This document shows positions 24,746-36,711 of a stretch of 64,000 bases of DNA, piece by piece. A program made the translations under genes and the position numbers. The DNA comes from Ulva prolifera. Lineage: Eukaryota; Chlorophyta; Ulvophyceae; Ulvales; Ulvaceae. The stretch covers positions 10,837,943 to 10,901,942 of the forward strand of contig CM041199.1 in the NCBI GenBank assembly GCA_023078555.1. Reading direction: 5' to 3'. How positions within the stretch are numbered: the first letter of the stretch is position 1; each line of letters starts with the position of its first letter. Below the pieces are notes generated by a model. It was not told the DNA's origin. It saw nothing but the letters and a program-made list of their open reading frames with translations, and did no database searches.

Positions 24746-26742
24746 GTGAATGGACTTGGCTATAGACAAGCATACCCCCGCGCACCATAGGGAAGTTGCC
24801 AGAAACATCCTTTGATTCTGAAAGATCTAGGACGTCAAGTATGCATTGCACAGTTGTTGCTAACTCCTAGGAGTGGCGTGGAACAAAAGTGCACACTTTT
24901 CACCAACCATGTGAATGGACTTGGTTGTAGCCACGCAACCCCCCGCGCAGCAAAAGGTACGTCGCCATCAACATTCCAAGATTTTGGGGGGTATGGGATG
25001 TCCATCATTCATTGCGTATTTTCTGCAGACACCATGGCGTGGTGTGGTGCAAAAGTGCACACTTTCCACCAACCCATGTGAATGGACTTGGTTGTAGCCA
25101 CGCAACCCCCCGCGCAGCAAAAGGTACGTCGCCATCAACATTCCAAGATTTTGGGGGGTATGGGATGTCCATCATTCATTGCGTATTTTCTGCAGACACC
25201 ATGGAGTGGTGTGGTGCAAAAGTGCACACTTTCCACCAACCCATGTGAATGGACTTGGTTGTACCCACGCACCCCCTGCGCATCAAAAGGTACGTCGCCG
25301 TCAACATTCCAAGATGTTGGAGGGTATGGGATGTCCATCATTCATTGCGTATTCTCTGCAGAAACCATGGAGTGGTGTGGTGCAAAAGTGCACACTTTCC
25401 ACCAACCCATGTGAATGGACTTGGTTGTAGCCACGCAACCCCCCGCGCATCAAAAGGTACGTCGACATGAACATTCAAAGATGTTGGGGGGTATGGGATG
25501 TCCATCATTCATTGCGTATTTTCTGCAGACACCATGGAGTGGTGTGGTGCAAAAGTGCACACTTTCAACCAACCCATGTGAAAGGACTTGGTTGTAGCCA
25601 CGCAACCCCCCGCGCATCAAAAGGTACGTCCCCATGAACATTCAAAGATGTTGGGGGGTATGGGATGTCCATCATCCATTGCGTATTTTCTGCAGACACC
25701 ATGGAGTGGTGTGGTGCAAAAGTGCACACTTTCCACCAACCCATGTGAATGGACTTGGTTGTAGCCACGCAACCCCCCGCGCAGCAAAAGGTACGTCGCC
25801 ATCAACATTCCAAGATTTTGGGGGGTATGGGATGTCCATCATTCATTGCGTATTTTCTGCAGACACCATGGCGTGGTGTGGTGCAAAAGTGCACATTTTC
25901 CACCAACCCATGTGAATGGACTTGGTTGTACCCACGCACCCCCTGCGCATCAAAAGGTACGTCGCCATCAACATTCCAAGATGTTGGGGGTATGGGATGT
26001 CCATCATTCATTGCGTATTTTCTGCAGACACCATGGAGTGGTGTGGTGCAAAAGTGCACACTTTCCACCAACCCATGTGAACGGACTTGGTTGTAGCCAC
26101 GCAACCCCCCGCGCATCAAAAGGTACGTCCCCATGAACATTCAAAGATGTTGGGGGGTATGGGATGTCCATCATCCATTGCGTATTTTCTACAGACACCA
26201 TGGAGTGGTGTGGTGCAAAAGTGTACACTTTCCACCAACCCATGTGAATGGACTTGGTTGTAGCCACGCAACCCCCCGCGCATCAAAAGGTACATCGCCA
26301 TCAACATTCCAAGATGTTGGGGGGTATGGGATGTCCATCAGTCATTGCGTATTTTCTGCAGACACCATGGAGTGGTGTGGTGCAAAAGTGCACACTTTCC
26401 ACCAACCCATGTGAATGGACTTGGTTGTAGCCACGCAACCCCCCGCGCATCAAAAGGTACGTCGCCATGAACATTCCAAGATGTTAGGGGGTATGGGATG
26501 ATTATCATTCATTGCATATTTGCTGCTGACTCCCAGGAGTGGCGTGGGGCAAAAGTGCACACTTTTCACCAACCATGTGAATGGACTTGGTTGTAGCCAC
26601 GCAACCCCCCGCGCATGAAAAGGTACGTCGCCATGAACATTCCAAGATGTTGGAGGGTATGGGATGATTATCATTCATTGCATATTTGCTGCTGACTCCC
26701 AGGAGTGGCGTGGGGCAAAAGTGCACACTTTTCACCAACCTT
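24746..26742. repeat. Block 18: X-9 A-2 B (12 monomers, 1,997 bp)
   Basis: Begins like block 19 (gattttgg, gattttgg, tacccacg with gtcgccgtcaac). The next A (about 25,411-25,577) is a hybrid that returns to the sequence of block 17. Its second part is a copy of 23.5-24.7 kb with a private change, ttttctacag, near 26,190. Confidence 0.88.
25411..25577. repeat. Hybrid A monomer at a duplication junction
   Basis: Left part (gtcgacatgaac, cattcaaag, six G) matches the monomer at 27,408; right part (catggagtgg, ctttcaacc, gtgaaagg) matches the monomer ending near 23,584. The switch lies between the G run (25,491) and catgga (25,538). Confidence 0.88.
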
Positions 26743-27741
26743 GTGAATGGACTTGGCTATAGACAAGCATACCCCCGCGCACCATAGGGAAGTTGCCAGA
26801 AACATCCTTTGATTCTGAAAGATCTAGGACGTCAAGTATGCATTGCACAGTTGTTGCTAACTCCTAGGAGTGGCGTGGAACAAAAGTGCACACTTTTCAC
26901 CAACCATGTGAATGGACTTGGTTGTAGCCACGCAACCCCCCGCGCAGCAAAAGGTACGTCGCCATCAACATTCCAAGATTTTGGGGGGTATGGGATGTCC
27001 ATCATTCATTGCGTATTTTCTGCAGACACCATGGCGTGGTGTGGTGCAAAAGTGCACACTTTCCACCAACCCATGTGAATGGACTTGGTTGTAGCCACGC
27101 AACCCCCCGCGCAGCAAAAGGTACGTCGCCATCAACATTCCAAGATTTTGGGGGGTATGGGATGTCCATCATTCATTGCGTATTTTCTGCAGACACCATG
27201 GAGTGGTGTGGTGCAAAAGTGCACACTTTCCACCAACCCATGTGAATGGACTTGGTTGTACCCACGCACCCCCTGCGCATCAAAAGGTACGTCGCCGTCA
27301 ACATTCCAAGATGTTGGAGGGTATGGGATGTCCATCATTCATTGCGTATTCTCTGCAGAAACCATGGAGTGGTGTGGTGCAAAAGTGCACACTTTCCACC
27401 AACCCATGTGAATGGACTTGGTTGTAGCCACGCAACCCCCCGCGCATCAAAAGGTACGTCGACATGAACATTCAAAGATGTTGGGGGGTATGGGATGTCC
27501 ATCATTCATTGCGTATTTTCTGCAGACACCATGGCGTGGTGTGGTGCAAAAGTGCAAACTTTCCACCAACCCATGTGAATGGACTTGGTTGTAGCCACGC
27601 AACCCCCCGCGCATCAAAAGGTACGTCGCCATGAACATTCAAAGATGTTGGGGGGTATGAGATGTCCATCATTCATTGCGTATTTTCTGCAGACACCATG
27701 GAGTGGTGTAATGCAAAAGTGCACACTTGCCACCAACCCAT

Positions 27742-27907
27742 GTGAACGGACTTGGTTGCAGCCACGCAACCCCCCGCACATCAAAGGTACGACTACATGA
27801 ACATTCCAAGATGTTGGGGGGCATGGGATGTCCATCATTCATTGCGTATTTTCTGCAGACACCATGGAGTGGTGTGGTGCAAAAGTGCACACTTTCCACC
27901 AACCCAT
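27742..27907. repeat. Single D
   Basis: Third copy of the D at 16,928. Confidence 0.88.
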
Positions 27908-28074
27908 GTGAATGGACTTGGTTGTAGCCACGCAACCCCCCGCGCATCAAAAGGTACGTCGACATGAACATTCAAAGATGTTGGGGGGTATGGGATGTCC
28001 ATCATTCATTGCGTATTTTCTGCAGACACCATGGAGTGGTGTAATGCAAAAGTGCACACTTTCCACCAACCCAT

Positions 28075-28572
28075 GTGAACGGACTTGGTTGCAGCCACGC
28101 AACCCCCCGCACATCAAAGGTACGATGACATGAACATTCCAAGATGTTGGGGGGTATGGGATGTCCATCATTCATTGCGTATTTTCTGCAGACACCATGG
28201 AGTGGTGTAATGCAAAAGTGCACACTTTCCACCAACCCATGTGAACGGACTTGGTTGCAGCCACGCAACCCCCCGCACATCAAAGGTACGATGACATGAA
28301 CATTCCAAGATGTTGGGGGGTATGGGATGTCCATCATTCATTGCGTATTTTCTGCAGACACCATGGAGTGGTGTAATGCAAAAGTGCACACTTTCCACCA
28401 ACCCATGTGAACGGACTTGGTTGCAGCCACGCAACCCCCCGCACATCAAAGGTACGACTACATGAACATTCCAAGATGTTTGGGGGCATGGGATGTCCAT
28501 CATTCATTGCGTATTTTCTGCAGACACCATGGAGTGGTGTGGTGCAAAAGTGCACACTTTCCACCAACCCAT
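28075..28572. repeat. D run, 3 monomers
   Basis: Third copy of gatgac-gatgac-gactac, with gtttgggggcatggg in the last. No D is found downstream of this point. Confidence 0.9.
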
Positions 28573-29405
28573 GTGAATGGACTTGGTTGTAGCCACGCAA
28601 CCCCCCGCGCATCAAAAGGTACGTCGACATGAACATTCAAAGATGTTGTGGGGTATGGGATGTCCATCATTCATTGCGTATTTTCTGCAGACACCATGGC
28701 GTGGTGTGGTGCAAAAGTGCACACTTTCCACCAACCCATGTGAATGGACTTGGTTGTAGCCACGCAACCCCCCGCGCAGCAAAAGGTACGTTGCCATCAA
28801 CATTCCAAGATGTTGGGGGGTATGGGATGTCCATCATTCATTGCGTATTTTCTGCAGACACCATGGCGTGGTGTGGTGCAAAAGTGTACACTTTCCACCA
28901 ACCCATGTGAATGGACTTGGTTGTAGCCACGCAACCCCCCGCGCATCAAAAGGTACATCGCCATCAACATTCCAAGATGTTGGGGGGTATGGGATGTCCA
29001 TCATTCATTGCGTATTTTCTGCAGACACCATGGAGTGGTGTGGTGCAAAAGTGCACACTTTCCACCAACCCATGTGAATGGACTTGGTTGTAGCCACGCA
29101 ACCCCCCGCGCATCAAAAGGTACGTCGCCATGAACATTCCAAGATGTTGGGGGGTATGGGATAATTGTCATTCATTGCATATTTGCTGCTGACTCCTAGG
29201 AGTGGCGTGGGGCAAAAGTGCACACTTTTCACCAACCATGTGAATGGACTTGGTTGTAGCCACGCAACCCCCCGCGCATCAAAAGGTACGTCGCCATGAA
29301 CATTCCAAGATGTTGGAGGGTATGGGATGATTATCATTCATTGCATATTTGCTGCTGACTCCCAGGAGTGGCGTGGGGCAAAAGTGCACACTTTTCACCA
29401 ACCTT

Positions 29406-30232
29406 GTGAATGGACTTGGCTATAGACAAGCATACCCCCGCGCACCATAGGGAAGTTGCCAGAAACATCCTTTGATTCTGAAAGATCTAGGACGTCAAGT
29501 ATGCATTGCACAGTTGTTGCTAACTCCCAGGAGTGGCGTGGAACAAAAGTGCACACTTTTCACCAACCATGTGAATGGACTTGGTTGTAGCCACGCAACC
29601 CCCCGCGCAGCAAAAGGTACGTTGCCATCAACATTCCAAGATGTTGGGGGGTATGGGATGTCCATCATTCATTGCGTATTTTCTGCAGACACCATGGAGT
29701 GGTGGTGCAAAAGTGTACACTTTCCACCAACCCATGTGAATGGACTTGGTTGTAGCCACGCAACCCCCCGCGCATCAAAAGGTACATCGCCATCAACATT
29801 CCAAGATGTTGGGGGTATGGGATGTCCATCATTCATTGCGTATTTTCTGCAGACACCATGGAGTGGTGTGGTGCAAAAGTGCACACTTTCCACCAACCCA
29901 TGTGAATGGACTTGGTTGTAGCCACGCAACCCCCCGCGCATCAAAAGGTATCCCCATGAACATTCAAAGATGTTGGGGGGTATGGGATGTCCATCATCCA
30001 TTGCGTATTTTCTGCAGACACCATGGAGTGGTGTGGTGCAAAAGTGCACACTTTCCACCAACCCATGTGAATGGACTTGGTTGTAGCCACGCAACCCCCC
30101 GCGCATCAAAAGGTACGTCGCCATGAACATTCCAAGATGTTGGAGGGTATGGGATGATTATCATTCATTGCATATTTGCTGCTGACTCCCAGGAGTGGCG
30201 TGGGGCAAAAGTGCACACTTTTCACCAACCTT
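29406..30232. repeat. Block 20: X-3 A-1 B (827 bp)
   Basis: Short because of three small deletions: gagtggtggtgc near 29,700 (2 bases), a five-G run near 29,813 (1 base) and aaggtatcccc near 29,949 (2 bases). It opens domain II. Confidence 0.86.
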
Positions 30233-30730
30233 GTGAATGGACTTGGCTATAGACAAGCATACCCCCGCGCACCATAGGGAAGTTGCCAGAAACATCCTTT
30301 GATTCTGAAAGATCTAGGACGTCAAGTATGCATTGCACAGTTGTTGCTAACTCCCAAGAGTGGCGTGGAACAAAAGTGCACACTTTTCACCAACCATGTG
30401 AATGGACTTGGTTGTAGCCACGCAACCCCCCGCGCAGCAAAAGGTACGTCACCATCAACATTCCAAGATGTTGGAGGGTATGGGATGTCCATCATTCATT
30501 GCGTATTTTCTGCAGACACCATGGAGTGGTGTAATGCAAAAGTGCACACTTTCCACCAACCCATGTGAATGGACTTGGTTGTAGCCACGCAACCCCCCGC
30601 GCATGAAAAGGTACGTCGCCATGAACATTCCAAGATGTTGGGGGGTATGGGATGATTATCATTCATTGCATATTTGCTGCTGACTCCCAGGAGTGGCGTG
30701 GGGCAAAAGTGCACACTTTTCACCAACCAT
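30233..30730. repeat. Block 21: X-A-B (498 bp)
   Basis: X with ctcccaagag, A with gtcacc, ggaggg and gtgtaatg, B with gcatgaaaagg ending ccatgtgaatgg, so this B is the penultimate type joined to X. Confidence 0.87.
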
Positions 30731-31394
30731 GTGAATGGACTTGGCTATAGACAAGCATACCCCCGCGCACCATAGGGAAGTTGCCAGAAACATCCTTTGA
30801 TTCTGAAAGATCTAGGACGTCAAGTATGCATTGCACAGTTGTTGCTAACTCCCAAGAGTGGCGTGGAACAAAAGTGCACACTTTTCACCAACCATGTGAA
30901 TGGACTTGGTTGTAGCCACGCAACCCCCCGCGCAGCAAAAGGTACGTCGCCATCAACATTCCAAGATGTTGGAGGGTATGGGATGTCCATCATTCATTGC
31001 GTATTTTCTGCAGACACCATGGAGTGGTGTGGTGCAAAAGTGCACACTTTCCACCAACCCATGTGAATGGACTTGGTTGTAGCCACGCAACCCCCCGCGC
31101 AGCAAAAGGTACGTCGCCATGAACATTCCAAGATGTTGGGGGGTATGGGATGATTATCATTCATTGCATATTTGCTGCTGACTCCCAGGAGTGGCGTGGG
31201 GCAAAAGTGCACACTTTTCACCAACCATGTGAATGGACTTGGTTGTAGCCACGCAACCCCCCGCGCATCAAAAGGTACGTCGCCATGAACATTCCAAGAT
31301 GTTGGAGGGTATGGGATGATTATCATTCATTGCATATTTGCTGCTGACTCCCAGGAGTGGCGTGGGGCAAAAGTGCACACTTTTCACCAACCTT
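30731..31394. repeat. Block 22: X-A-2 B (4 monomers)
   Basis: X with ctcccaagag, A with ggaggg and gtgtggtg, B whose left half has gcagcaaaagg (an A/X-adjacent type of left half), then a last B with ggaggg. Confidence 0.86.
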
Positions 31395-31892
31395 GTGAAT
31401 GGACTTGGCTATAGACAAGCATACCCCCGCGCACCATAGGGAAGTTGCCAGAAACATCCTTTGATTCTGAAAGATCTAGGACGTCAAGTATGCATTGCAC
31501 AGTTGTTGCTAACTCCCAGGAGTGGCGTGGAACAAAAGTGCACACTTTTCACCAACCATGTGAATGGACTTGGTTGTAGCCACGCAACCCCCCGCGCAGC
31601 AAAAGGTACGTCGCCATCAACATTCCAAGATGTTGGAGGGTATGGGATGTCCATCATTCATTGCGTATTTTCTGCAGACACCATGGAGTGGTGTAATGCA
31701 AAAGTGCACACTTTCCACCAACCCATGTGAATGGACTTGATTGTAGCCACGCAACCCCCCGCGCATGAAAAGGTACGTCGCCATGAACATTCCAAGATGT
31801 TGGGGGGTATGGGATGATTATCATTCATTGCATATTTGCTGCTGACTCCCAGGAGTGGCGTGGGGCAAAAGTGCACACTTTTCACCAACCAT
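31395..31892. repeat. Block 23: X-A-B, first half of 1,329-bp repeat, copy 1
   Basis: A with ggaggg and gtgtaatg. B starts gtgaatggacttgattg, a G-to-A change near 31,740 shared only with block 25, and has gcatgaaaagg and a ccatgtgaatgg end. Confidence 0.88.
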
Positions 31893-32723
31893 GTGAATGG
31901 ACTTGGCTATAGACAAGCATACCCCCGCGCACCATAGGGAAGTTGCCAGAAACATCCTTTGATTCTGAAAGATCTAGGACGTCAAGTATGCATTGCACAG
32001 TTGTTGCTAACTCCCAGGAGTGGCGTGGAACAAAAGTGCACACTTTTCACCAACCATGTGAATGGACTTGGTTGTAGCCACGCAACCCCCCGCGCAGCAA
32101 AAGGTACGTTGCCATCAACATTCCAAGATGTTGGGGGGTATGGGATGTCCATCATTCATTGCGTATTTTCTGCAGACACCATGGAGTGGTGTGGTGCAAA
32201 AGTGTACACTTTCCACCAACCCATGTGAATGGACTTGGTTGTAGCCACGCAACCCCCCGCGCATCAAAAGGTACATCGCCATCAACATTCCAAGATGTTG
32301 GGGGGTATGGGATGTCCATCATTCATTGCGTATTTTCTGCAGACACCATGGAGTGGTGTGGTGCAAAAGTGCACACTTTCCACCAACCCATGTGAATGGA
32401 CTTGGTTGTAGCCACGCAACCCCCCGCGCAGCAAAAGGTACGTCGCCATGAACATTCCAAGATGTTGGGGGGTATGGGATGATTATCATTCATTGCATAT
32501 TTGCTGCTGACTCCCAGGAGTGGCGTGGGGCAAAAGTGCACACTTTTCACCAACCATGTGAATGGACTTGGTTGTAGCCACGCAACCCCCCGCGCATCAA
32601 AAGGTACGTCGCCATGAACATTCCAAGATGTTGGAGGGTATGGGATGATTATCATTCATTGCATATTTGCTGCTGACTCCCAGGAGTGGCGTGGGGCAAA
32701 AGTGCACACTTTTCACCAACCTT
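31893..32723. repeat. Block 24: X-2 A-2 B, second half of 1,329-bp repeat, copy 1
   Basis: A with gttgcc and gtgtacac, A with catcgcc, B with a gcagcaaaagg left half, last B with ggaggg. Ends against an anchor with the private change gtgaatgtacttgg near 32,730. Confidence 0.87.
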
Positions 32724-33221
32724 GTGAATGTACTTGGCTATAGACAAGCATACCCCCGCGCACCATAGGGAAGTTGCCAGAAACATCCTTTGATTCTGAA
32801 AGATCTAGGACGTCAAGTATGCATTGCACAGTTGTTGCTAACTCCCAAGAGTGGCGTGGAACAAAAGTGCACACTTTTCACCAACCATGTGAATGGACTT
32901 GGTTGTAGCCACGCAACCCCCCGCGCAGCAAAAGGTACGTCGCCATCAACATTCCAAGATGTTGGAGGGTATGGGATGTCCATCATTCATTGCGTATTTT
33001 CTGCAGACACCATGGAGTGGTGTAATGCAAAAGTGCACACTTTCCACCAACCCATGTGAATGGACTTGATTGTAGCCACGCAACCCCCCGCGCATGAAAA
33101 GGTACGTCGCCATGAACATTCCAAGATGTTGGGGGGTATGGGATGATTATCATTCATTGCATATTTGCTGCTGACTCCCAGGAGTGGCGTGGGGCAAAAG
33201 TGCACACTTTTCACCAACCAT
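32724..33221. repeat. Block 25: X-A-B, first half of 1,329-bp repeat, copy 2
   Basis: Copy of block 23 with the shared acttgattg variant. The anchor differs from block 23 by ctcccaagag instead of ctcccaggag and by gtgaatgtacttgg. Confidence 0.88.
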
Positions 33222-34052
33222 GTGAATGGACTTGGCTATAGACAAGCATACCCCCGCGCACCATAGGGAAGTTGCCAGAAACATCCTTTGATTCTGAAAG
33301 ATCTAGGACGTCAAGTATGCATTGCACAGTTGTTGCTAACTCCCAGGAGTGGCGTGGAACAAAAGTGCACACTTTTCACCAACCATGTGAATGGACTTGG
33401 TTGTAGCCACGCAACCCCCCGCGCAGCAAAAGGTACGTTGCCATCAACATTCCAAGATGTTGGGGGGTATGGGATGTCCATCATTCATTGCGTATTTTCT
33501 GCAGACACCATGGAGTGGTGTGGTGCAAAAGTGTACACTTTCCACCAACCCATGTGAATGGACTTGGTTGTAGCCACGCAACCCCCCGCGCATCAAAAGG
33601 TACATCGCCATCAACATTCCAAGATGTTGGGGGGTATGGGATGTCCATCATTCATTGCGTATTTTCTGCAGACACCATGGAGTGGTGTGGTGCAAAAGTG
33701 CACACTTTCCACCAACCCATGTGAATGGACTTGGTTGTAGCCACGCAACCCCCCGCGCAGCAAAAGGTACGTCGCCATGAACATTCCAAGATGTTGGGGG
33801 GTATGGGATGATTATCATTCATTGCATATTTGCTGCTGACTCCCAGGAGTGGCGTGGGGCAAAAGTGCACACTTTTCACCAACCATGTGAATGGACTTGG
33901 TTGTAGCCACGCAACCCCCCGCGCATCAAAAGGTACGTCGCCATGAACATTCCAAGATGTTGGGGGGTATGGGATGATTATCATTCATTGCATATTTGCT
34001 GCTGACTCCCAGGAGTGGCGTGGGGCAAAAGTGCACACTTTTCACCAACCTT
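33222..34052. repeat. Block 26: X-2 A-2 B, second half of 1,329-bp repeat, copy 2
   Basis: Copy of block 24 except that the last B has a six-G run (gttggggggtatggg) where block 24 has ggaggg, so the two B of this block are more alike than usual. Confidence 0.87.
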
Positions 34053-34717
34053 GTGAATGGACTTGGCTATAGACAAGCATACCCCCGCGCACCATAGGGA
34101 AGTTGCCAGAAACATCCTTTGATTCTGAAAGATCTAGGACGTCAAGTATGCATTGCACAGTTGTTGCTAACTCCCAGGAGTGGCGTGGAACAAAAGTGCA
34201 CACTTTTCACCAACCATGTGAATGGACTTGGTTGTAGCCACGCAACCCCCCGCGCAGCAAAAGGTACGTTGCCATCAACATTCCAAGATGTTGGGGGGTA
34301 TGGGATGTCCATCATTCATTGCGTATTTTCTGCAGACACCATGGAGTGGTGTGGTGCAAAAGTGTACACTTTCCACCAACCCATGTGAATGGACTTGGTT
34401 GTTGCCACGCAACCCCCCGCGCATCAAAAGGTACATCGCCATCAACATTCCAAGATGTTGGGGGGTATGGGATGTCCATCATTCATTGCGTATTTTCTGC
34501 AGACACCATGGAGTGGTGTAATGCAAAAGTGCACACTTTCCACCAACCCATGTAAATGGACTTGGTTGTAGCCACGCAACCCCCCGCGCATGAAAAGGTA
34601 CGTCGCCATGAACATTCCAAGATGTTGGGGGGTATGGGATGATTATCATTCATTGCATATTTGCTGCTGACTCCCAGGAGTGGCGTGGGGCAAAAGTGCA
34701 CACTTTTCACCAACCAT
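34053..34717. repeat. Block 27: X-2 A-B (4 monomers)
   Basis: The second A carries two private changes, ttggttgttgcc near 34,400 and, at its end, catgtaaatgg near 34,551. Both recur in the damaged block 32, which identifies it as a relative. B has gcatgaaaagg. Confidence 0.88.
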
Positions 34718-35548
34718 GTGAATGGACTTGGCTATAGACAAGCATACCCCCGCGCACCATAGGGAAGTTGCCAGAAACATCCTTTGATTCTGAAAGATCT
34801 AGGACGTCAAGTATGCATTGCACAGTTGTTGCTAACTCCCAGGAGTGGCGTGGAACAAAAGTGCACACTTTTCACCAACCATGTGAATGGACTTGGTTGT
34901 AGCCACGCAACCCCCCGCGCAGCAAAAGGTACGTTGCCATCAACATTCCAAGATGTTGGGGGGTATGGGATGTCCATCATTCATTGCGTATTTTCTGCAG
35001 ACACCATGGAGTGGTGTGATGCAAAAGTGTACACTTTCCACCAACCCATGTGAATGGACTTGGTTGTAGCCACGCAACCCCCCGCGCATCAAAAGGTACA
35101 TCGCCATCAACATTCCAAGACGTTGGGGGGTATGGGATGTCCATCATTCATTGCGTATTTTCTGCAGACACCATGGAGTGGTGTGGTGCAAAAGTGCACA
35201 CTTTCCACCAACCCATGTGAATGGACTTGGTTGTAGCCACGCAACCCCCCGCGCATCAAAAGGTACGTCGCCATGAACATTCCAAGATGTTAGGGGGTAT
35301 GGGATGATTATCATTCATTGCATATTTGCTGCTGACTCCCAGGAGTGGCGTGGGGCAAAAGTGCACACTTTTCACCAACCATGTGAATGGACTTGGTTGT
35401 AGCCACGCAACCCCCCGCGCATCAAAAGGTACGTCGCCATGAACATTCCAAGATGTTGGAGGGTATGGGATGATTATCATTCATTGCACATTTGCTGCTG
35501 ACTCCCAGGAGTGGCGTGGGGCAAAAGTGCACACTTTTCACCAACCTT
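34718..35548. repeat. Block 28: X-2 A-2 B, cassette K1
   Basis: The first A has gtgtgatg and gtgtacac, the second gacgttgggg. The first B has gttaggggg, the last B catttgctg after ttgcac. The same cassette recurs as blocks 39 and 45 and, damaged, as block 48. Confidence 0.87.
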
Positions 35549-36380
35549 GTGAATGGACTTGGCTATAGACAAGCATACCCCCGCGCACCATAGGGAAGTT
35601 GCCAGAAACATCCTTTGATTCTGAAAGATCTAGGACGTCAAGTATGCATTGCACAGTTGTTGCTAACTCCTAGGAGTGGCGTGGAACAAAAGTGCACACT
35701 TTTCACCAACCATGTGAATGGACTTGGTTGTAGCCACGCAACCCCCCGCGCAGCAAAAGGTACGTTGCCATCAACATTCAAAAGATGTTGGGGGGTATGG
35801 GATGTCCATCATTCATTGCGTATTTTCTGCAGACACCATGGAGTGGTGTGATGCAAAAGTGTACACTTTCCACCAACCCATGTGAATGGACTTGGTTGTA
35901 GCCACGCAACCCCCCGCGCATCAAAAGGTACATCGCCATCAACATTCCAAGATGTTGGGGGGTATGGGATGTCCATCATTCATTGCGTATTTTCTGCAGA
36001 CACCATGGAGTGGTGTGGTGCAAAAGTGCACACTTTCCACCAACCCATGTGAATGGACTTGGTTGTAGCCACGCAACCCCCCGCGCATCAAAAGGTACGT
36101 CGCCATGAACATTCCAAGATGTTAGGGGGTATGGGATGATTATCATTCATTGCATATTTGCTGCTGACTCCCAGGAGTGGCGTGGGGCAAAAGTGCACAC
36201 TTTTCACCAACCATGTGAATGGACTTGGTTGTAGCCACGCAACCCCCCGCGCATCAAAAGGTACGTCGCCATGAACATTCCAAGATGTTGGAGGGTATGG
36301 GATGATTATCATTCATTGCATATTTGCTGCTGACTCCCAGGAGTGGCGTGGGGCAAAAGTGCACACTTTTCACCAACCTT
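35549..36380. repeat. Block 29: X-2 A-2 B, cassette K2
   Basis: The first A has a one-base insertion (cattcaaaagatg) with gtgtgatg, the second catcgcc. Related copies are blocks 33, 40 and 46. It follows cassette K1 here, in blocks 39-40 and in blocks 45-46. Confidence 0.87.
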
Positions 36381-36711
36381 GTGAATGGACTTGGCTATAG
36401 ACAAGCATACCCCCGCGCACCATAGGGAAGTTGCCAGAAACATCCTTTGATTCTGAAAGATCTAGGACGTCAAGTATGCATTGCACAGTTGTTGCTAACT
36501 CCCAAGAGTGGCGTGGAACAAAAGTGCACACTTTTCACCAACCATGTGAATGGACTTGGTTGTAGCCACGCAACCCCCCGCGCAGCAAAAGGTACGTCGC
36601 CATGAACATTCCAAGATGTTGGGGGGTATGGGATGATTATCATTCATTGCATATTTGCTGCTGACTCCCAGGAGTGGCGTGGGGCAAAAGTGCACACTTT
36701 TCACCAACCAT
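36381..36711. repeat. Block 30: X-B (2 monomers, the minimal block)
   Basis: An anchor (ctcccaagag) followed at once by a B with gcagcaaaagg left half and ccatgtgaatgg end. This is the shortest form of the grammar; blocks 47 and 50 have the same form. Confidence 0.88.

Larger units (their letters stand above)
23084..28740. repeat. Super-repeat of blocks 17-19, enlarged by a 12-monomer duplication
   Basis: Third unit of the series. It contains an extra 1,997-bp tandem copy (blocks 17/18) and loses resemblance to blocks 14/16 after the last gtcgac A of block 19. Confidence 0.84.
1..29405. repeat. Domain I: long blocks, D-containing, about 25-monomer super-repeats
   Basis: Nineteen blocks with monomer counts 16-3-14-8-5-9-3-8-5-8-5-6-8-17-7-17-10-12-16. 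Class D monomers occur only here (blocks 1, 3, 4, 8, 14, 16, 19). Super-repeat spacings of 4,156, 4,159 and 3,993 bp equal 25, 25 and 24 monomers. The sequence is clean: indels relative to the class consensus are rare. Confidence 0.85.
26743..29405. repeat. Block 19: X-13 A/D-2 B (16 monomers)
   Basis: Third copy of the block 14/16 type. D lies at 27,742-27,907 and 28,075-28,572. The tail is different: after a gttgcc A and a catcgcc A come a B with ggataattgtc near 29,160 and a normal last B, as in blocks 1 and 6. One A has gttgtggggtatggg near 28,646. Confidence 0.86.
31395..34052. repeat. Two tandem copies of a 1,329-bp, 8-monomer unit
   Basis: X-A-B plus X-A-A-B-B, twice. Shared private change acttgattg near 31,740 and 33,069; differences at the first anchor (ctcccaggag or ctcccaagag, gtgaatgtac) and at the last B (ggaggg or gggggg). 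Confidence 0.88.
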
